Source: Roseinatronobacter ekhonensis (lineage in GTDB: Bacteria; Pseudomonadota; Alphaproteobacteria; Rhodobacterales; Rhodobacteraceae). From it: a DNA stretch of 64,000 bases. The stretch lies in contig NZ_UIHC01000011.1 of the NCBI RefSeq assembly GCF_900499075.1, positions 1 to 64,000 on the forward strand, given 5' to 3'. Made by a program: the position numbers and the translations under genes. Shown piece by piece: positions 8,274 through 17,719 of the stretch (within the stretch, counting starts at the first letter, position 1; every line of letters begins with the position of its first letter). Under the pieces are notes generated by a model, which was not told where the DNA came from, did not search any database, and saw only the letters and a program-made list of their open reading frames with translations.

Positions 8274-8759
8274 CTACGCCAGCCAGTCGCGGAATTCGGC
8301 CATCACGGTGGCGTAGATATCGCGCTTGAAAGGCACGATTGCAGCCAGCATGTCATCCGCCTGCATCCAGCGCCACGCGCTGAACTCGGGATGCTCGGTC
8401 GCAAGGTCGATCTGGTCGTCATGGCCAAGATAGCGCATCAGGAACCAGCGTTGCTTCTGCCCACGGTATTTGCCCCCCCATATGCGCGGCACGAGTGTGT
8501 GCGGCACATCGTAGGTCAACCACTCGCGGGTTTCGGCCAGTGGCCCGACCAGCGCGGGCGGAACAGAAATTTCTTCTTCCAACTCGCGCAGCGCAGCCAG
8601 TCCGGGGTTCTCGCCCGGATCAATCCCGCCTTGTGGCATTTGCCACGCGGGGCTGTCGCTGTCGATACGTTGCGCCCCGAAGACCAACCCCTTGGCGTTG
8701 ATCAACATGACCCCGACGCAAGGACGGTATGGCAGCGCCGCAATCTGCTCTGGCGTCAC
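8274..8759 (-). CDS. rppH: RNA pyrophosphohydrolase RppH
   Basis: This Nudix enzyme removes pyrophosphate from 5'-triphosphorylated RNA to start mRNA decay. The 161-residue protein carries a full Nudix box, GG(I)DPGE through RELEEEIS, at residues 44-65. WQMPQGGI and the C-terminal EFSAWRW match the RppH/NudH (IalA) group. It starts with GTG four bases after the ctpA stop and is the last gene of the argG-gpmI-envC-ctpA-rppH run. Confidence 0.88.
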   Translation of the reverse strand: MTPEQIAALPYRPCVGVMLINAKGLVFGAQRIDSDSPAWQMPQGGIDPGENPGLAALRELEEEISVPPALVGPLAETREWLTYDVPHTLVPRIWGGKYRGQKQRWFLMRYLGHDDQIDLATEHPEFSAWRWMQADDMLAAIVPFKRDIYATVMAEFRDWLA

Positions 8760-8763
8760 AGAA

Positions 8764-10098
8764 TCAGTTCCCGTTCAACGCCGTCAGGCCGCGCAGAATA
8801 TCGAGGGCATAGGCCAGTTGGTAATCTTCTTCCCGCAGACGGGCCACTTCTTCGGCACGCTCGCGTTCGTCTTCCATCTGGCGCAATTCTTCCTCTGACA
8901 TGTTGTCGGGGTTATCCAGCCGCCCCCGCAGATTGGCCTCGGACCGGATACGGCCGGAGGTGTCGTCGGCCTCTTCAATCGGCGCGCGGCGCGGCTGTTC
9001 GACCACGATATCGGGAGAGACGCCAAGTGCCTGGATCGACCGCCCCGACGGTGTGTAATAGCGCGATGTGGTCAGCCGGATCGCGCCGTCGCCGCGCAGG
9101 GGCATGACGGTCTGCACCGATCCTTTGCCAAAGCTGCGTGTGCCCACCACGATCGCGCGGCGGTGGTCCTGCAACGCGCCAGCAACAATTTCCGACGCCG
9201 ATGCAGAGCCGCCATTGATCAGCACGACAAGCGGTTTGCCATTGATCAGATCGCCCGACTGCGCATTGAAGCGGTCGCCCTCGCCTTCGGCACGGCCACG
9301 GGTCGAGACGATCTCGCCTTGCTCTAGAAACGCGTCCGACACGCTGACGGCCTGCGTCAACAACCCACCGGGATTGTTGCGCAAGTCCAGAACCACACCG
9401 CCCAGCTCTTCCATTCCGCCCAACTCTTCCACAGCCTCTTCCAGCCCGTCGCGCAGGTTTGGATAGGTTTGCTCATTGAAGGTCGACAGGCGCAGAATGA
9501 CGGTGTCGCCTTCGGTCCGCACGCGGACAGCCTGCAACTGGATCGTGTCGCGGATGATCGACAGGTCGAACGGCTCTTCTTCGCCTTCACGAACGATTGT
9601 GACGATAATTTCCGACCCAACCGGGCCGCGCATCAGTTCTACCGCTTCGGCAAGCGTCAGGCCAAGCAACGGCTCGCCATCGACATGGGTGATCAGATCG
9701 CCCGGCTCCACGCCCGCCATATCGGCGGGGGTGTCATCCATCGGGGTGACAACCTTGATAAATCCCTCTTCCTGCGTCACTTCGATGCCAAGACCGCCAA
9801 ACGACCCGCGGGTCTGGGTGCGCATATCGTCGAAATCCTGCGGCGGCAGGTAGCTGGAATGCGGATCAAGCGATGTCAGCATCCCGTTGATCGCAGCGGC
9901 GATCAGGTCCGATGTGTCCACGTCTTCCACATACTGCCCGCGGATACGCTCGAACACGTTGCCGAACAGATCAAGTTGCTCATAAACGTCGCTGCTTTGC
10001 GAGCGTTCCTGCGCCATCAGCGGCCCTGTCACCTGTGTCGCAATCAAGACACCGCCCAGAATGCCGCCAAGGCCTGCCAGAACAAATTTCTTCATCAT
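8764..10098 (-). CDS. ctpA: Carboxy-terminal processing peptidase CtpA (S41)
   Basis: This periplasmic serine protease trims or degrades proteins from their C termini and is often linked to cell-wall hydrolase control. In 444 residues it shows an N-terminal signal or anchor (about 5-25), a PDZ domain (about 100-180), catalytic S300 in [10 protein letters not shown] and catalytic K325 in [11 protein letters not shown]. The Glu/Arg-rich tail (about 385-430) is probably helical. Two adjacent ATGs (10098, 10095) could serve; the second is better spaced from GGAAAG. It lies downstream of envC, as in many alphaproteobacteria. Confidence 0.92.
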   Translation of the reverse strand: MMKKFVLAGLGGILGGVLIATQVTGPLMAQERSQSSDVYEQLDLFGNVFERIRGQYVEDVDTSDLIAAAINGMLTSLDPHSSYLPPQDFDDMRTQTRGSFGGLGIEVTQEEGFIKVVTPMDDTPADMAGVEPGDLITHVDGEPLLGLTLAEAVELMRGPVGSEIIVTIVREGEEEPFDLSIIRDTIQLQAVRVRTEGDTVILRLSTFNEQTYPNLRDGLEEAVEELGGMEELGGVVLDLRNNPGGLLTQAVSVSDAFLEQGEIVSTRGRAEGEGDRFNAQSGDLINGKPLVVLINGGSASASEIVAGALQDHRRAIVVGTRSFGKGSVQTVMPLRGDGAIRLTTSRYYTPSGRSIQALGVSPDIVVEQPRRAPIEEADDTSGRIRSEANLRGRLDNPDNMSEEELRQMEDERERAEEVARLREEDYQLAYALDILRGLTALNGN

Positions 10099-10150
10099 GT
10101 CGCTTTCCGATCTTTGCGCGCCCGTATTTCGGGCGGCCGTGTGTTTCCGC

Positions 10151-11263
10151 TCAGGGTCGAGCGCCAGTCAATGCGAACCATGCCGCCGGGTCAATGGGCT
10201 TACCCGTCTCTCTCATCTCAAAATAGAGTGTTTGCCCACGACCGCCACCACCCGCCGCATCACCGCTTTGTGTGGGCATGGTGCCCAGAGGCGCGCCTTG
10301 CGGCAGGATTTCGGCGGTTTCGACCAACAGATCGGCCAGACCTACCATCACCAGCAGGATGTCCTCGTCCGGTTCCAGTATGACCACCTGACCGCGTCCG
10401 GCCAGCGGCCCGGCATAGCGCACGGTGCCAGCCCAAGGCGCACTGACCAGCGCACCGGGCAAGGTGGCAATATCCAGACCCGGCCGGGCGACACCTGTTG
10501 CATCGGGCGCATTGAATGCCCGCAGCACGGTGCCGCGCACCGGCAAGGGCAAACGGCCCTTTGCGTCGCGAAAGCCGCGAATGCGGGCAGTGGCATCCGA
10601 CACCGTCGCCGCGCGCGCGGCCAAATCCTGTGCGAAAGCATCCAGCGACGCCGCGCTGGCGGCCAGCGCCGCCATGGCGTCCGCATCATCGGACAACCGT
10701 TTTGGCAACGGCCCGCGTTCGGCAATCGCTTGCGACAGGGCCAGCCGCGCCTCTTGTGCCGCCGACAGTCCTTGTTCCAAGGCCAGCAGCCCGTATTGAC
10801 GCGCGCGGCGGAGGGCGGAGATATCGGCCAGTTTCTCGCGAAGATCCATCACTTCGGATCCCAGCGCAGGGGCGACATCGCGCAGCGACAGGCCCGCGCG
10901 GGCCGCAGCCAGCGCGCCCTCGGGATGCACCAGCACGCTCGCATCATCCAGACTGGCGGTACCCAGCAGAACCGCCAGCAAGCGGCTAAGATCCGCGCTG
11001 CGTTCGGACAAAGCGCGCGTTTGTGCCGCTTCGGTCAGTTGCGCCTCGCGCAGTCCTTCGCGCAGGGCGGCCATGCCGTCTTCATAGGCTTGCACGGTTT
11101 CGGTCAGAGCGTCGATGCGGTCGCGTTGCCGCGTTGCGGCTTGCAATGCCTCTGTCGCCGCTTCCATAGCGCGCGCGGCCTCCATCGCGCGGGCGGCTGG
11201 GTCGGCCTGAGCGGCGGCGCTGCCCAACGCGAAGACAAGAGCGGCGGCGCGCCATAGTCTCAT
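10151..11263 (-). CDS. envC: EnvC-like murein hydrolase activator with degenerate LytM domain
   Basis: This 370-residue protein has a signal peptide (about 1-20), a long coiled-coil region (about 25-225) and a C-terminal M23/LytM domain (about 255-365). Metal ligands expected in active M23 peptidases are missing. The usual HxGxD position reads RPGLDIA, no HxH follows (VMVGLAD), and the last motif is YFEMR. That pattern fits EnvC, which does not cut peptidoglycan but activates septal amidases. The start at 11263 overlaps the gpmI stop by four bases. It is followed by ctpA, and the pair probably acts together in cell separation. Confidence 0.85.
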   Translation of the reverse strand: MRLWRAAALVFALGSAAAQADPAARAMEAARAMEAATEALQAATRQRDRIDALTETVQAYEDGMAALREGLREAQLTEAAQTRALSERSADLSRLLAVLLGTASLDDASVLVHPEGALAAARAGLSLRDVAPALGSEVMDLREKLADISALRRARQYGLLALEQGLSAAQEARLALSQAIAERGPLPKRLSDDADAMAALAASAASLDAFAQDLAARAATVSDATARIRGFRDAKGRLPLPVRGTVLRAFNAPDATGVARPGLDIATLPGALVSAPWAGTVRYAGPLAGRGQVVILEPDEDILLVMVGLADLLVETAEILPQGAPLGTMPTQSGDAAGGGGRGQTLYFEMRETGKPIDPAAWFALTGARP

Positions 11264-12774
11264 GACAGAATCAGGCTCTCGCCGGTCATTTCCGGCGGCT
11301 GCGCCAGTCCCATCAGCGCCAGAAGCGTAGGCGCGACATCGGCCAGCCGCCCGTCGCGCAGCCGTGCGCTGTCTGGCCCGCCCACCAGCACCACCGGCAC
11401 AGGGTTCAGCGTATGCGCGGTATGCGGTCCGCCGGTGTCGAGGTCGATCATGGTTTCGCAATTGCCGTGATCGGCGCAAACCAGCATCGCACCGCCCGCC
11501 TGCTGCAAAGCGACAAGCGTTGCACCAAGCCCCTCGTCCACCGCTTCGCAGGCACGCATGGCCGCAGCCAGATCGCCGGTATGGCCGACCATGTCGGGAT
11601 TGGCGAAATTCACCACGATAAGGTCATACCCCGCGCCGATGGCGGCGACGAGCTTTGATGTCACCTCTCCCGCCGACATTTCGGGTTGCAAATCGTAAGT
11701 CGCCACCTTGGGGCTTGCGGGCATGGCGCGGTCTTCGCCATCTGCCGCCGTTTCTGTGCCGCCATTCAGGAAAAAGGTGACATGCGGGTATTTCTCTGTC
11801 TCTGCCAACCGGAACTGGCGCAACCCATGCGCAGCGACCCATTCGCCCAAGCCATTCTTGACCTGTTGCTTGGGATAGGCCGTGGTCATGAAGGCGTTAT
11901 GCGCGGTCGAATAGTCGACCATCCCCAGCATGGCGGCCCATTGCGGGGGCTGGCCACGGTTGAAGCCGGTGAAACTGGGCGCGCCAAGAGCGGCAAGAAT
12001 TTCGCGCGCACGATCTGCGCGGAAGTTCAGACAGAACACCCCGTCACCCGACCGCGCGCCCGCATAATCGCTGACCACAGCAGGCGCGATAAATTCATCC
12101 GTTTCGCCCCGCGCATAGGCTTGTTCCACGGCTTGCGCGGGGTTGGCGACCTTGTCGCCCTCTGCCAGCGTGATCGCGCGCCACGCGCGTTCCACCCGCT
12201 CCCAGCGGTTGTCGCGGTCCATGGCCCAGTAGCGGCCAATGACAGTGGCGATGCGCGCGCCATCCGGCAGGCTGGCCTGCAAGTCGGCCAGAAAGGCACC
12301 AGCGCTTTTCGGGGCCACGTCGCGCCCGTCGGTGATGGCGTGGACGGCAACCTTGACGCCCGCAGCCGCCAGCGCCGTGACTGCCGCCTTCGTATGGGTG
12401 ATATGGCCGTGAACACCGCCGTCAGACACCACGCCGAAGACATGCGCGGTACCGTTGGTATCGCGCATCTTCTGGGCAAATTCCAACAATGCCGGATTGG
12501 AGGCGAAACTGCCCTCTTCAATGGCAAGGTCGATCTGGCCCAGATCCATCGCCACCACGCGACCCGCACCGATATTGGTGTGCCCCACCTCTGAGTTGCC
12601 CATCTGCCCGCGCGGCAGGCCCACATCGGGGCCATGTGTCAGAAGCGTGGCAGTGGGACACTCCGCCATGATCCGGTCGAAATGGGGCGTGCTGGCCTGT
12701 GCGACCGCGTTGCCCTTGGGCGACGGGTTCAGCCCCCAGCCATCAAGGATGCACAATACGACGGGTCTGGTCAT
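11260..12774 (-). CDS. gpmI: 2,3-bisphosphoglycerate-independent phosphoglycerate mutase
   Basis: This glycolytic enzyme interconverts 3- and 2-phosphoglycerate with two manganese ions and a phosphoserine intermediate. The 504-residue length is typical. Metal ligand D11 in LDGWG, nucleophile S61 in GQMGNSEVGH, and the C-terminal CADHGNCE and GPHTAHT metal motifs are visible. The start at 12774 is supported by AAAGG eight bases upstream. It lies 79 bases downstream of argG, the gap containing one copy of the recurrent 23-base motif. Confidence 0.95.
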   Translation of the reverse strand: MTRPVVLCILDGWGLNPSPKGNAVAQASTPHFDRIMAECPTATLLTHGPDVGLPRGQMGNSEVGHTNIGAGRVVAMDLGQIDLAIEEGSFASNPALLEFAQKMRDTNGTAHVFGVVSDGGVHGHITHTKAAVTALAAAGVKVAVHAITDGRDVAPKSAGAFLADLQASLPDGARIATVIGRYWAMDRDNRWERVERAWRAITLAEGDKVANPAQAVEQAYARGETDEFIAPAVVSDYAGARSGDGVFCLNFRADRAREILAALGAPSFTGFNRGQPPQWAAMLGMVDYSTAHNAFMTTAYPKQQVKNGLGEWVAAHGLRQFRLAETEKYPHVTFFLNGGTETAADGEDRAMPASPKVATYDLQPEMSAGEVTSKLVAAIGAGYDLIVVNFANPDMVGHTGDLAAAMRACEAVDEGLGATLVALQQAGGAMLVCADHGNCETMIDLDTGGPHTAHTLNPVPVVLVGGPDSARLRDGRLADVAPTLLALMGLAQPPEMTGESLILS

Positions 12775-12816
12775 GGCGCGGCCTTTCATGGGCGGGATCG
12801 CCAGCGGCGGGCATAC

Positions 12817-12850
12817 GCCTCCGGCGGGAGTATTTGGGGCAAGATGAAGG
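12817..12850 (+). repeat. Recurrent motif GAGTATTT-GGG-GCAAGATGAAGG, copy A
   Basis: The 23-base core is at 12828-12850, preceded by GCCTCCGGCG. It is identical over the whole core to copy C (62285-62310, opposite strand). It lies between argG and gpmI and here points against the direction of transcription, directly behind the argG stop. Confidence 0.75.
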
Positions 12851-12861
12851 GCGTTAGCCCT
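12846..12861. repeat. Small hairpin at the argG stop codon
   Basis: AAGGGC-GTTA-GCCCTT forms a 6-base-pair stem that includes the TAA stop codon of argG (minus strand, 12854-12856). No T-run follows, so at most it is a weak 3'-end structure. It overlaps the end of motif copy A. Confidence 0.4.
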
Positions 12862-14086
12862 TCAACCGCCGATCGCGTGCCGCCAGCAGTTTCAGGCGTA
12901 GCGCGTTCAACTGAATAAAGCCTGCGGCATCTTTCTGGTCGTAAGCGCCGGCGTCATCCTCGAAGGTGACATGCGCTTCGGAATAGAGCGAATGCTCCGA
13001 CCAGCGCCCGACGCAACGCACGGAACCCTTGTAGAGTTTCAGACGCACGGTACCGGTGACATGTTTCTGGCTTTCGTCGATCAGGGCTTGCAGCATCTCA
13101 CGCTCGGGCGAGAACCAGAAGCCGTTATAGATGAGTTCTGCATAGCGCGGCATGATGCTGTCTTTCAGATGGCCCGCGCCGGAATCGAGCGTGATCTGTT
13201 CGATCCCGCGATGCGCTTCGAGCAGCAGCGTGCCGCCCGGCGTCTCGTAAATTCCACGCGATTTCATGCCGACGAAGCGGTTTTCAACGAAATCCAGCCG
13301 CCCGATGCCGTGCTTGCCGCCAAGCTCGTTCAGTTTGGTAAGGATCGTGGCGGGGGACATCGCCTCGCCATTGATGGCGGTGGCATCACCCCGCTCGAAG
13401 CTGATCTCGACATATTCCGGCGTATCGGGCGCAGCTTCGGGTGCGACGGTGCGCTGATAGACATAATCGGGCGCATCTTCGGCGGGGTCTTCCAGTACCT
13501 TGCCCTCGGAAGAGGTGTGCAGCAGGTTCGCATCGACCGAAAACGGCGCTTCGCCGCGCTTGTCCTTGGCGATCGGGATCTGGTGCGCTTCGGCAAATTC
13601 CAAAAGCTTGGTGCGCGAGGTCAGATCCCATTCGCGCCAAGGGGCGATAACCTTGATGTCGGGGTTCAGCGCATAGGCGGACAATTCAAACCGGACCTGA
13701 TCGTTGCCCTTGCCGGTCGCGCCATGCGCCACGGCATCCGCGCCGGTGGCCGCCGCAATCTCGACCAGCCGCTTGGAAATCAGCGGGCGGGCAATCGAGG
13801 TGCCCAGAAGATACAGCCCCTCATAAAGCGCGTTGGCGCGGAACATCGGGAAGACGAAATCGCGCACGAATTCCTCGCGCAGATCCTCGATGAAGATGTT
13901 TTCCGGCGCGATGCCCAGCAATTCGGCTTTCTTGCGGGCGGGGTCCAGTTCCTCGCCCTGCCCCAGATCGGCGGTGAAGGTCACGACCTCGCAGCCATAT
14001 TCGGTCTGCAACCATTTCAGGATGATGGACGTGTCCAACCCGCCGGAATAGGCAAGCACGACTTTCTTGGGGGCGTTTGCGGGCAT
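12854..14086 (-). CDS. argG: Argininosuccinate synthase
   Basis: The enzyme ligates citrulline and aspartate using ATP in arginine biosynthesis. This 410-residue protein has the PP-loop AYSGGLDTS at 12-20 and the conserved [12 protein letters not shown] and SDP-type internal motifs. The frame runs further upstream, but ATG 14086 gives the family-standard N terminus ([10 protein letters not shown]). It heads the five-gene minus-strand run to rppH and is divergent from the thioesterase gene 133 bases away. Confidence 0.96.
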   Translation of the reverse strand: MPANAPKKVVLAYSGGLDTSIILKWLQTEYGCEVVTFTADLGQGEELDPARKKAELLGIAPENIFIEDLREEFVRDFVFPMFRANALYEGLYLLGTSIARPLISKRLVEIAAATGADAVAHGATGKGNDQVRFELSAYALNPDIKVIAPWREWDLTSRTKLLEFAEAHQIPIAKDKRGEAPFSVDANLLHTSSEGKVLEDPAEDAPDYVYQRTVAPEAAPDTPEYVEISFERGDATAINGEAMSPATILTKLNELGGKHGIGRLDFVENRFVGMKSRGIYETPGGTLLLEAHRGIEQITLDSGAGHLKDSIMPRYAELIYNGFWFSPEREMLQALIDESQKHVTGTVRLKLYKGSVRCVGRWSEHSLYSEAHVTFEDDAGAYDQKDAAGFIQLNALRLKLLAARDRRLKG

Positions 14087-14219
14087 GATGGCTCCGGTAT
14101 GGGAAGAACATAGGTTGGCAAGCGGTCTATTGGCTTTGCGCCCCTGCTGCAAGAGGCCGCACGGGGTTTGCACCGCTGGCGGATATGCTATGCCAAGGCC
14201 TGACTGGACGGAGGCGATA

Positions 14220-14633
14220 ATGGCGTTAGAGCTTTTGCGCGGGGTGATCCACCCGTGGCACCACGATCATTTCGGGCATATGAACGTGCGCCATTATGCG
14301 CCGTTTTTCGACGATGCCTGCTATCACATGTGGACCAAGCTGGGGCTGGCTTATCGCGATATGCTGGCGGAACACGGCGTGCATACCGTGACCGCGCAGG
14401 CGACCACGCGCTTCGTGGCGGAATTGCAGGCGGGCGATCTGATTGTCGTGACGGGCGTTGTCACCAAGATCGGCACCAAAAGCTGTGTCTTTTTGTTCGA
14501 GATGCGCCATGCCGATACCGGCGCATTGCACGCCACATATGAGGTGGTTGAGGTGTTCTTTGATCCCGCGACGCGCGGGTCCACCGCCATGCCGGGAAGC
14601 GTGCGCACCAAGCTGGAGGCCGTACTGGCATGA
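14220..14633 (+). CDS. Acyl-CoA thioesterase, hotdog fold (4HBT/YbgC type)
   Basis: This 137-residue single hotdog domain shows the YbgC-like motif [11 protein letters not shown] (residues 16-26), whose first Asp is the usual catalytic residue. It should hydrolyse acyl-CoA, but the substrate cannot be told. The ATG at 14220 has a strong GGAGG at 14209-14213, whereas the frame upstream has no such signal. Its stop overlaps the ilvA start by four bases, so the two genes are translationally coupled without an obvious metabolic reason. Confidence 0.8.
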   Translation: MALELLRGVIHPWHHDHFGHMNVRHYAPFFDDACYHMWTKLGLAYRDMLAEHGVHTVTAQATTRFVAELQAGDLIVVTGVVTKIGTKSCVFLFEMRHADTGALHATYEVVEVFFDPATRGSTAMPGSVRTKLEAVLA

Positions 14634-15877
14634 GCGATTTCGCCGCCCGCGCCCGCGCCGCTGCCGCCCCGATGCGCGCATTGTTTCCGCCCACCCCGCT
14701 GCTGCGCAACGATTACCTGTCGCAGAAATTCGGCGCCGATATATGGCTGAAGCGCGAAGACCTGAGCCCTGTGCGCAGCTACAAGATTCGCGGCGCGTTC
14801 AACGCCATGCGCAAGCAGTTGGACCGCGCGCCAGAGGGGCGCGATTTCGTCTGTGCAAGTGCCGGCAACCACGCGCAGGGCGTGGCCTTTGCCTGCCGAC
14901 ACTTCGGTGTGCAAGGCACGATCTTTATGCCGGTCACAACCCCGCAACAGAAAATCATGAAAACCCGTGCCTTTGGCGGGGCGCAGGTCACGATCGAACT
15001 GACGGGCGATACATTCGATCAGGCGTTGGCGGCGGCACAAAGCTTTTGTGCCGAACGAAACGCGCACTTCTTGTCACCCTTCGACGACGAGGACGTGATC
15101 GAAGGTCAGGCCAGTGTCGCGGTGGAAATGCTGGACCAGATCGGCCACGCGCCGGACATGGTGGTCCTGCCGGTCGGCGGCGGGGGCCTGAGCGCAGGGA
15201 TGACCGCCTATCTGGCGCAAGAGGCGCCGGGGTGCAGCTTGCGCTATGTGGAACCGGCCGGTGGGGCCTCGCTTCTGGCGGCACTGCTTGCGAACGGCCC
15301 GGTCACGCTGCCCCGCATCGACAGCTTTGTCGATGGCGCATCCGTCGCGCGGCTGGGCGCACGGACGTTTGCGCGGCTTGCAAATGTGGAACCCGATCAT
15401 GTTCTGATCGCGCCGGAAAACCGCATCTGCATCACCATGTTGGACCTGCTGAATGTGGAAGGGCTGGTGCTGGAACCCGCAGGCGCGCTGTCGATCGACG
15501 TGCTAGAGGTGCTGCGCCCGCAAATCGCCGGCAAGACGGTGGTGTGTGTCGCATCGGGCGGGAATTTCGACTTCGAACGCCTGCCAGAGGTAAAAGAACG
15601 GGCCATGCGTTTTGCCGGCACCAAGAAATACCTGCTGCTGCGCCTGCCGCAGCGCCCCGGGGCGCTGCGCGATTTTCTGAGCATTCTGGGCCCTGAAGAT
15701 GACATCGCGCGCTTCGAATACCTCAAGAAAACAGCGCGCAATTTCGGGACGGTTCTGTTGGGGATCGAAACCACGAACCCCGACAATTTTACCGGGCTTT
15801 TCGCGCGGCTCGACACGGCCGGATTTGCGTTTTCCGATATAACAGAAGACGAGATCATGGCCAATTTCGTGATCTGA
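14630..15877 (+). CDS. ilvA: Threonine ammonia-lyase (threonine dehydratase)
   Basis: This PLP enzyme deaminates threonine to 2-oxobutanoate, the first step to isoleucine. The 415 residues comprise a catalytic domain with PLP lysine K52 in SYKIRGAFNAM and the glycine loop VGGGGLSAG (about 174), then one ACT-like regulatory domain (about 325-415). That is the shorter IlvA type, with one regulatory unit rather than two. SAGNHAQG is also intact. Confidence 0.93.
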   Translation: MSDFAARARAAAAPMRALFPPTPLLRNDYLSQKFGADIWLKREDLSPVRSYKIRGAFNAMRKQLDRAPEGRDFVCASAGNHAQGVAFACRHFGVQGTIFMPVTTPQQKIMKTRAFGGAQVTIELTGDTFDQALAAAQSFCAERNAHFLSPFDDEDVIEGQASVAVEMLDQIGHAPDMVVLPVGGGGLSAGMTAYLAQEAPGCSLRYVEPAGGASLLAALLANGPVTLPRIDSFVDGASVARLGARTFARLANVEPDHVLIAPENRICITMLDLLNVEGLVLEPAGALSIDVLEVLRPQIAGKTVVCVASGGNFDFERLPEVKERAMRFAGTKKYLLLRLPQRPGALRDFLSILGPEDDIARFEYLKKTARNFGTVLLGIETTNPDNFTGLFARLDTAGFAFSDITEDEIMANFVI

Positions 15878-15893
15878 GGCCCAGCGCCCGCGT

Positions 15894-16229
15894 TCACCTT
15901 TGGCCCAAGCGCGTGCGCCATTGCGCGCGCAACTCTGCGCAGCAGGCCGGAAACATCTCGGTGATGGCAAGGCGCTCGGCCTCTGACGGGCGCCCCGCCA
16001 GCGCGCCGGTTTCGCCTTGGGCGCAAAGCCGCGCCACCTCATCCAGACCAAGGTTCAATGCCGCCCCTTTTAGAAAATGGAATTCTGCGGCAATAGCCTT
16101 CGGGCTGCTCGCCTGCGCAAGCCGCGCCAACCCCTCATCAACCTCGGATGTGAACAACTCCAGGACTTCGCCCAAGGCTTCGTCCCCGACTTCTTCGTGC
16201 AATTCGGATACTCTTGACCAATCTATCAC
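15894..16229 (-). CDS. Histidine phosphotransfer (Hpt) domain protein
   Basis: This stand-alone Hpt protein of 111 residues has phospho-acceptor H51 in FHFLKGAALNLG, with helices on both sides. It should shuttle phosphate between a kinase and a receiver. A GTG start at 16229 is chosen because GGGGG lies six bases upstream and no better ATG exists downstream of the extended frame. It is divergent from the receiver-PP2C gene 119 bases away, which makes the receiver its obvious partner. No histidine kinase is adjacent. Confidence 0.78.
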   Translation of the reverse strand: MIDWSRVSELHEEVGDEALGEVLELFTSEVDEGLARLAQASSPKAIAAEFHFLKGAALNLGLDEVARLCAQGETGALAGRPSEAERLAITEMFPACCAELRAQWRTRLGQR

Positions 16230-16348
16230 GTCTGACCCCCAAAATACTGGCACCGGCCACACTGCGCCAAAGCCCCTAAAGATTCGTAAGGATGCCGCCG
16301 ATTGACCCAACGTCGTGCATTTTCATCGGGTGTTAATTTGGTGGTGCC

Positions 16349-17719
16349 ATGCTGGTGCGGCCCAGAACCTTTGCGGGCCCGAAACTATGGATGTGTGGCG
16401 TGGATACCAGTGTGACACCGCAAGAAGCTTCTGCAATCGCCGCAATCCGCGGCAAACATGCGCTGGTGGTCGATGACAGTGCGGCACAACGGCTTGTATT
16501 GGCGAAGAATCTGGAACGCTGGGGCTATCATGTTGTGCAGGCTGCCTCGGGGGACGCTGCCTTGCAACTTTGCGAAACGACCCGATTCGACCTGATTGTG
16601 TCGGACTGGATGATGCCGGGCATGAACGGGCTGGATTTCTGCCGCGCGTTTCGCGCGCGCGCGCAGGACCGTTATTCCTATTTTATCCTGTTGACCTCTA
16701 AAAACGACAAGAGCGCCGTGGCCGAAGGGTTGAATGTGGGCGCGGATGATTTTCTGTCCAAACCCGTATCCACGCCGGAATTGCGTGCGCGGATCTTCGC
16801 GGGCGAGCGTTTGCTGGCCATGGAACGGCAGGTCAAGGCCCGCAATGACGAATTGCACGCCGCTTTGCGCAAACTGCAAGCATTGTATGACGCGGTGGAC
16901 CGCGACCTGATGGAAGCGCGCAAGCTGCAACAATCGCTGATTCGCGACCGGTTCCATGATTTCGGCGGCAGCCAACTTTCGCTGATGCTGCATTCCTCCG
17001 GCCATGTCGGCGGCGATATGGTCGGCACTTTCCCCATCAACGCGCAGCGCGTGGGGATTTATTCGCTCGACGTGTCGGGCCACGGTGTCGCCGCGGCACT
17101 GCTGGGCGCGCGAATCGGCGGGATGTTCGGCGGTGCCCAATCGCAGAATATTGCATTGTCGCGCAACCACATGACCGGCCAGATGGACGCTGTCGCACCG
17201 CATGACGTGGCGGCGCGGATGAATACACTTATGCTGCAAGAAATCGACACCGAAGCCTATCTGACAATCGCCTATGCCGATCTTGACCTGAGCACGGGAC
17301 GGCTGTCGATGGTGCAGGCGGGCCATCCGCACCCGGTTATCCAGCGCCGCGACGGCGGGGTGGAATATCTGGGCGAAGGCGGTTTGCCCATCGGGCTTCT
17401 GGAAGAGGCGGAATATTCCAGCTTTGAAGCCGAATTGCGGCCCGGCGACCGGCTGTTCCTGTATTCGGATGGAATAACGGAATGCGCCAATGCTGCAGGT
17501 GATGAATTCGGCGAATCCGGCCTGAGTGACTTGTTCACAGAGCTGCGAAAACTGCGCGGCCTGTCTTTTCTGGACGCGCTTAAATGGGGGCTGGCCCAAT
17601 GGTCCGGGCGCGACGAATTCGGGGATGACATCTCTGGCGCGCTTCTGGAATTCAGCGCCTACCGGCCAAGCGCACCGCCGAAGCAACGCTACTACCGGGG
17701 GCAGCCGATGAACGACTAA
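16349..17719 (+). CDS. Response regulator with PP2C (SpoIIE/RsbU-type) phosphatase output
   Basis: This two-domain protein has 456 residues. The receiver domain spans about 35-155 with acidic pocket D42/D43, phospho-acceptor D86 in VSDWMMPG, T116 and K138. A coiled linker (about 155-200) leads to a PP2C-type serine phosphatase (about 205-445) with SLDVSGHG and SDGITE metal motifs. The architecture equals Pseudomonas HsbR, where phosphorylation controls dephosphorylation of an anti-sigma-factor antagonist. No such antagonist or anti-sigma gene is in view. A start at 16391 is also possible, since neither ATG has a good ribosome site. The stop overlaps the end of the broken GNAT gene. Confidence 0.88.
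   Translation: MLVRPRTFAGPKLWMCGVDTSVTPQEASAIAAIRGKHALVVDDSAAQRLVLAKNLERWGYHVVQAASGDAALQLCETTRFDLIVSDWMMPGMNGLDFCRAFRARAQDRYSYFILLTSKNDKSAVAEGLNVGADDFLSKPVSTPELRARIFAGERLLAMERQVKARNDELHAALRKLQALYDAVDRDLMEARKLQQSLIRDRFHDFGGSQLSLMLHSSGHVGGDMVGTFPINAQRVGIYSLDVSGHGVAAALLGARIGGMFGGAQSQNIALSRNHMTGQMDAVAPHDVAARMNTLMLQEIDTEAYLTIAYADLDLSTGRLSMVQAGHPHPVIQRRDGGVEYLGEGGLPIGLLEEAEYSSFEAELRPGDRLFLYSDGITECANAAGDEFGESGLSDLFTELRKLRGLSFLDALKWGLAQWSGRDEFGDDISGALLEFSAYRPSAPPKQRYYRGQPMND

Noticed and set aside
12846-12861. argG hairpin as an intrinsic terminator
   Set aside because: The stem is only six pairs and no T-run follows, and gpmI continues 79 bases downstream in the same direction.
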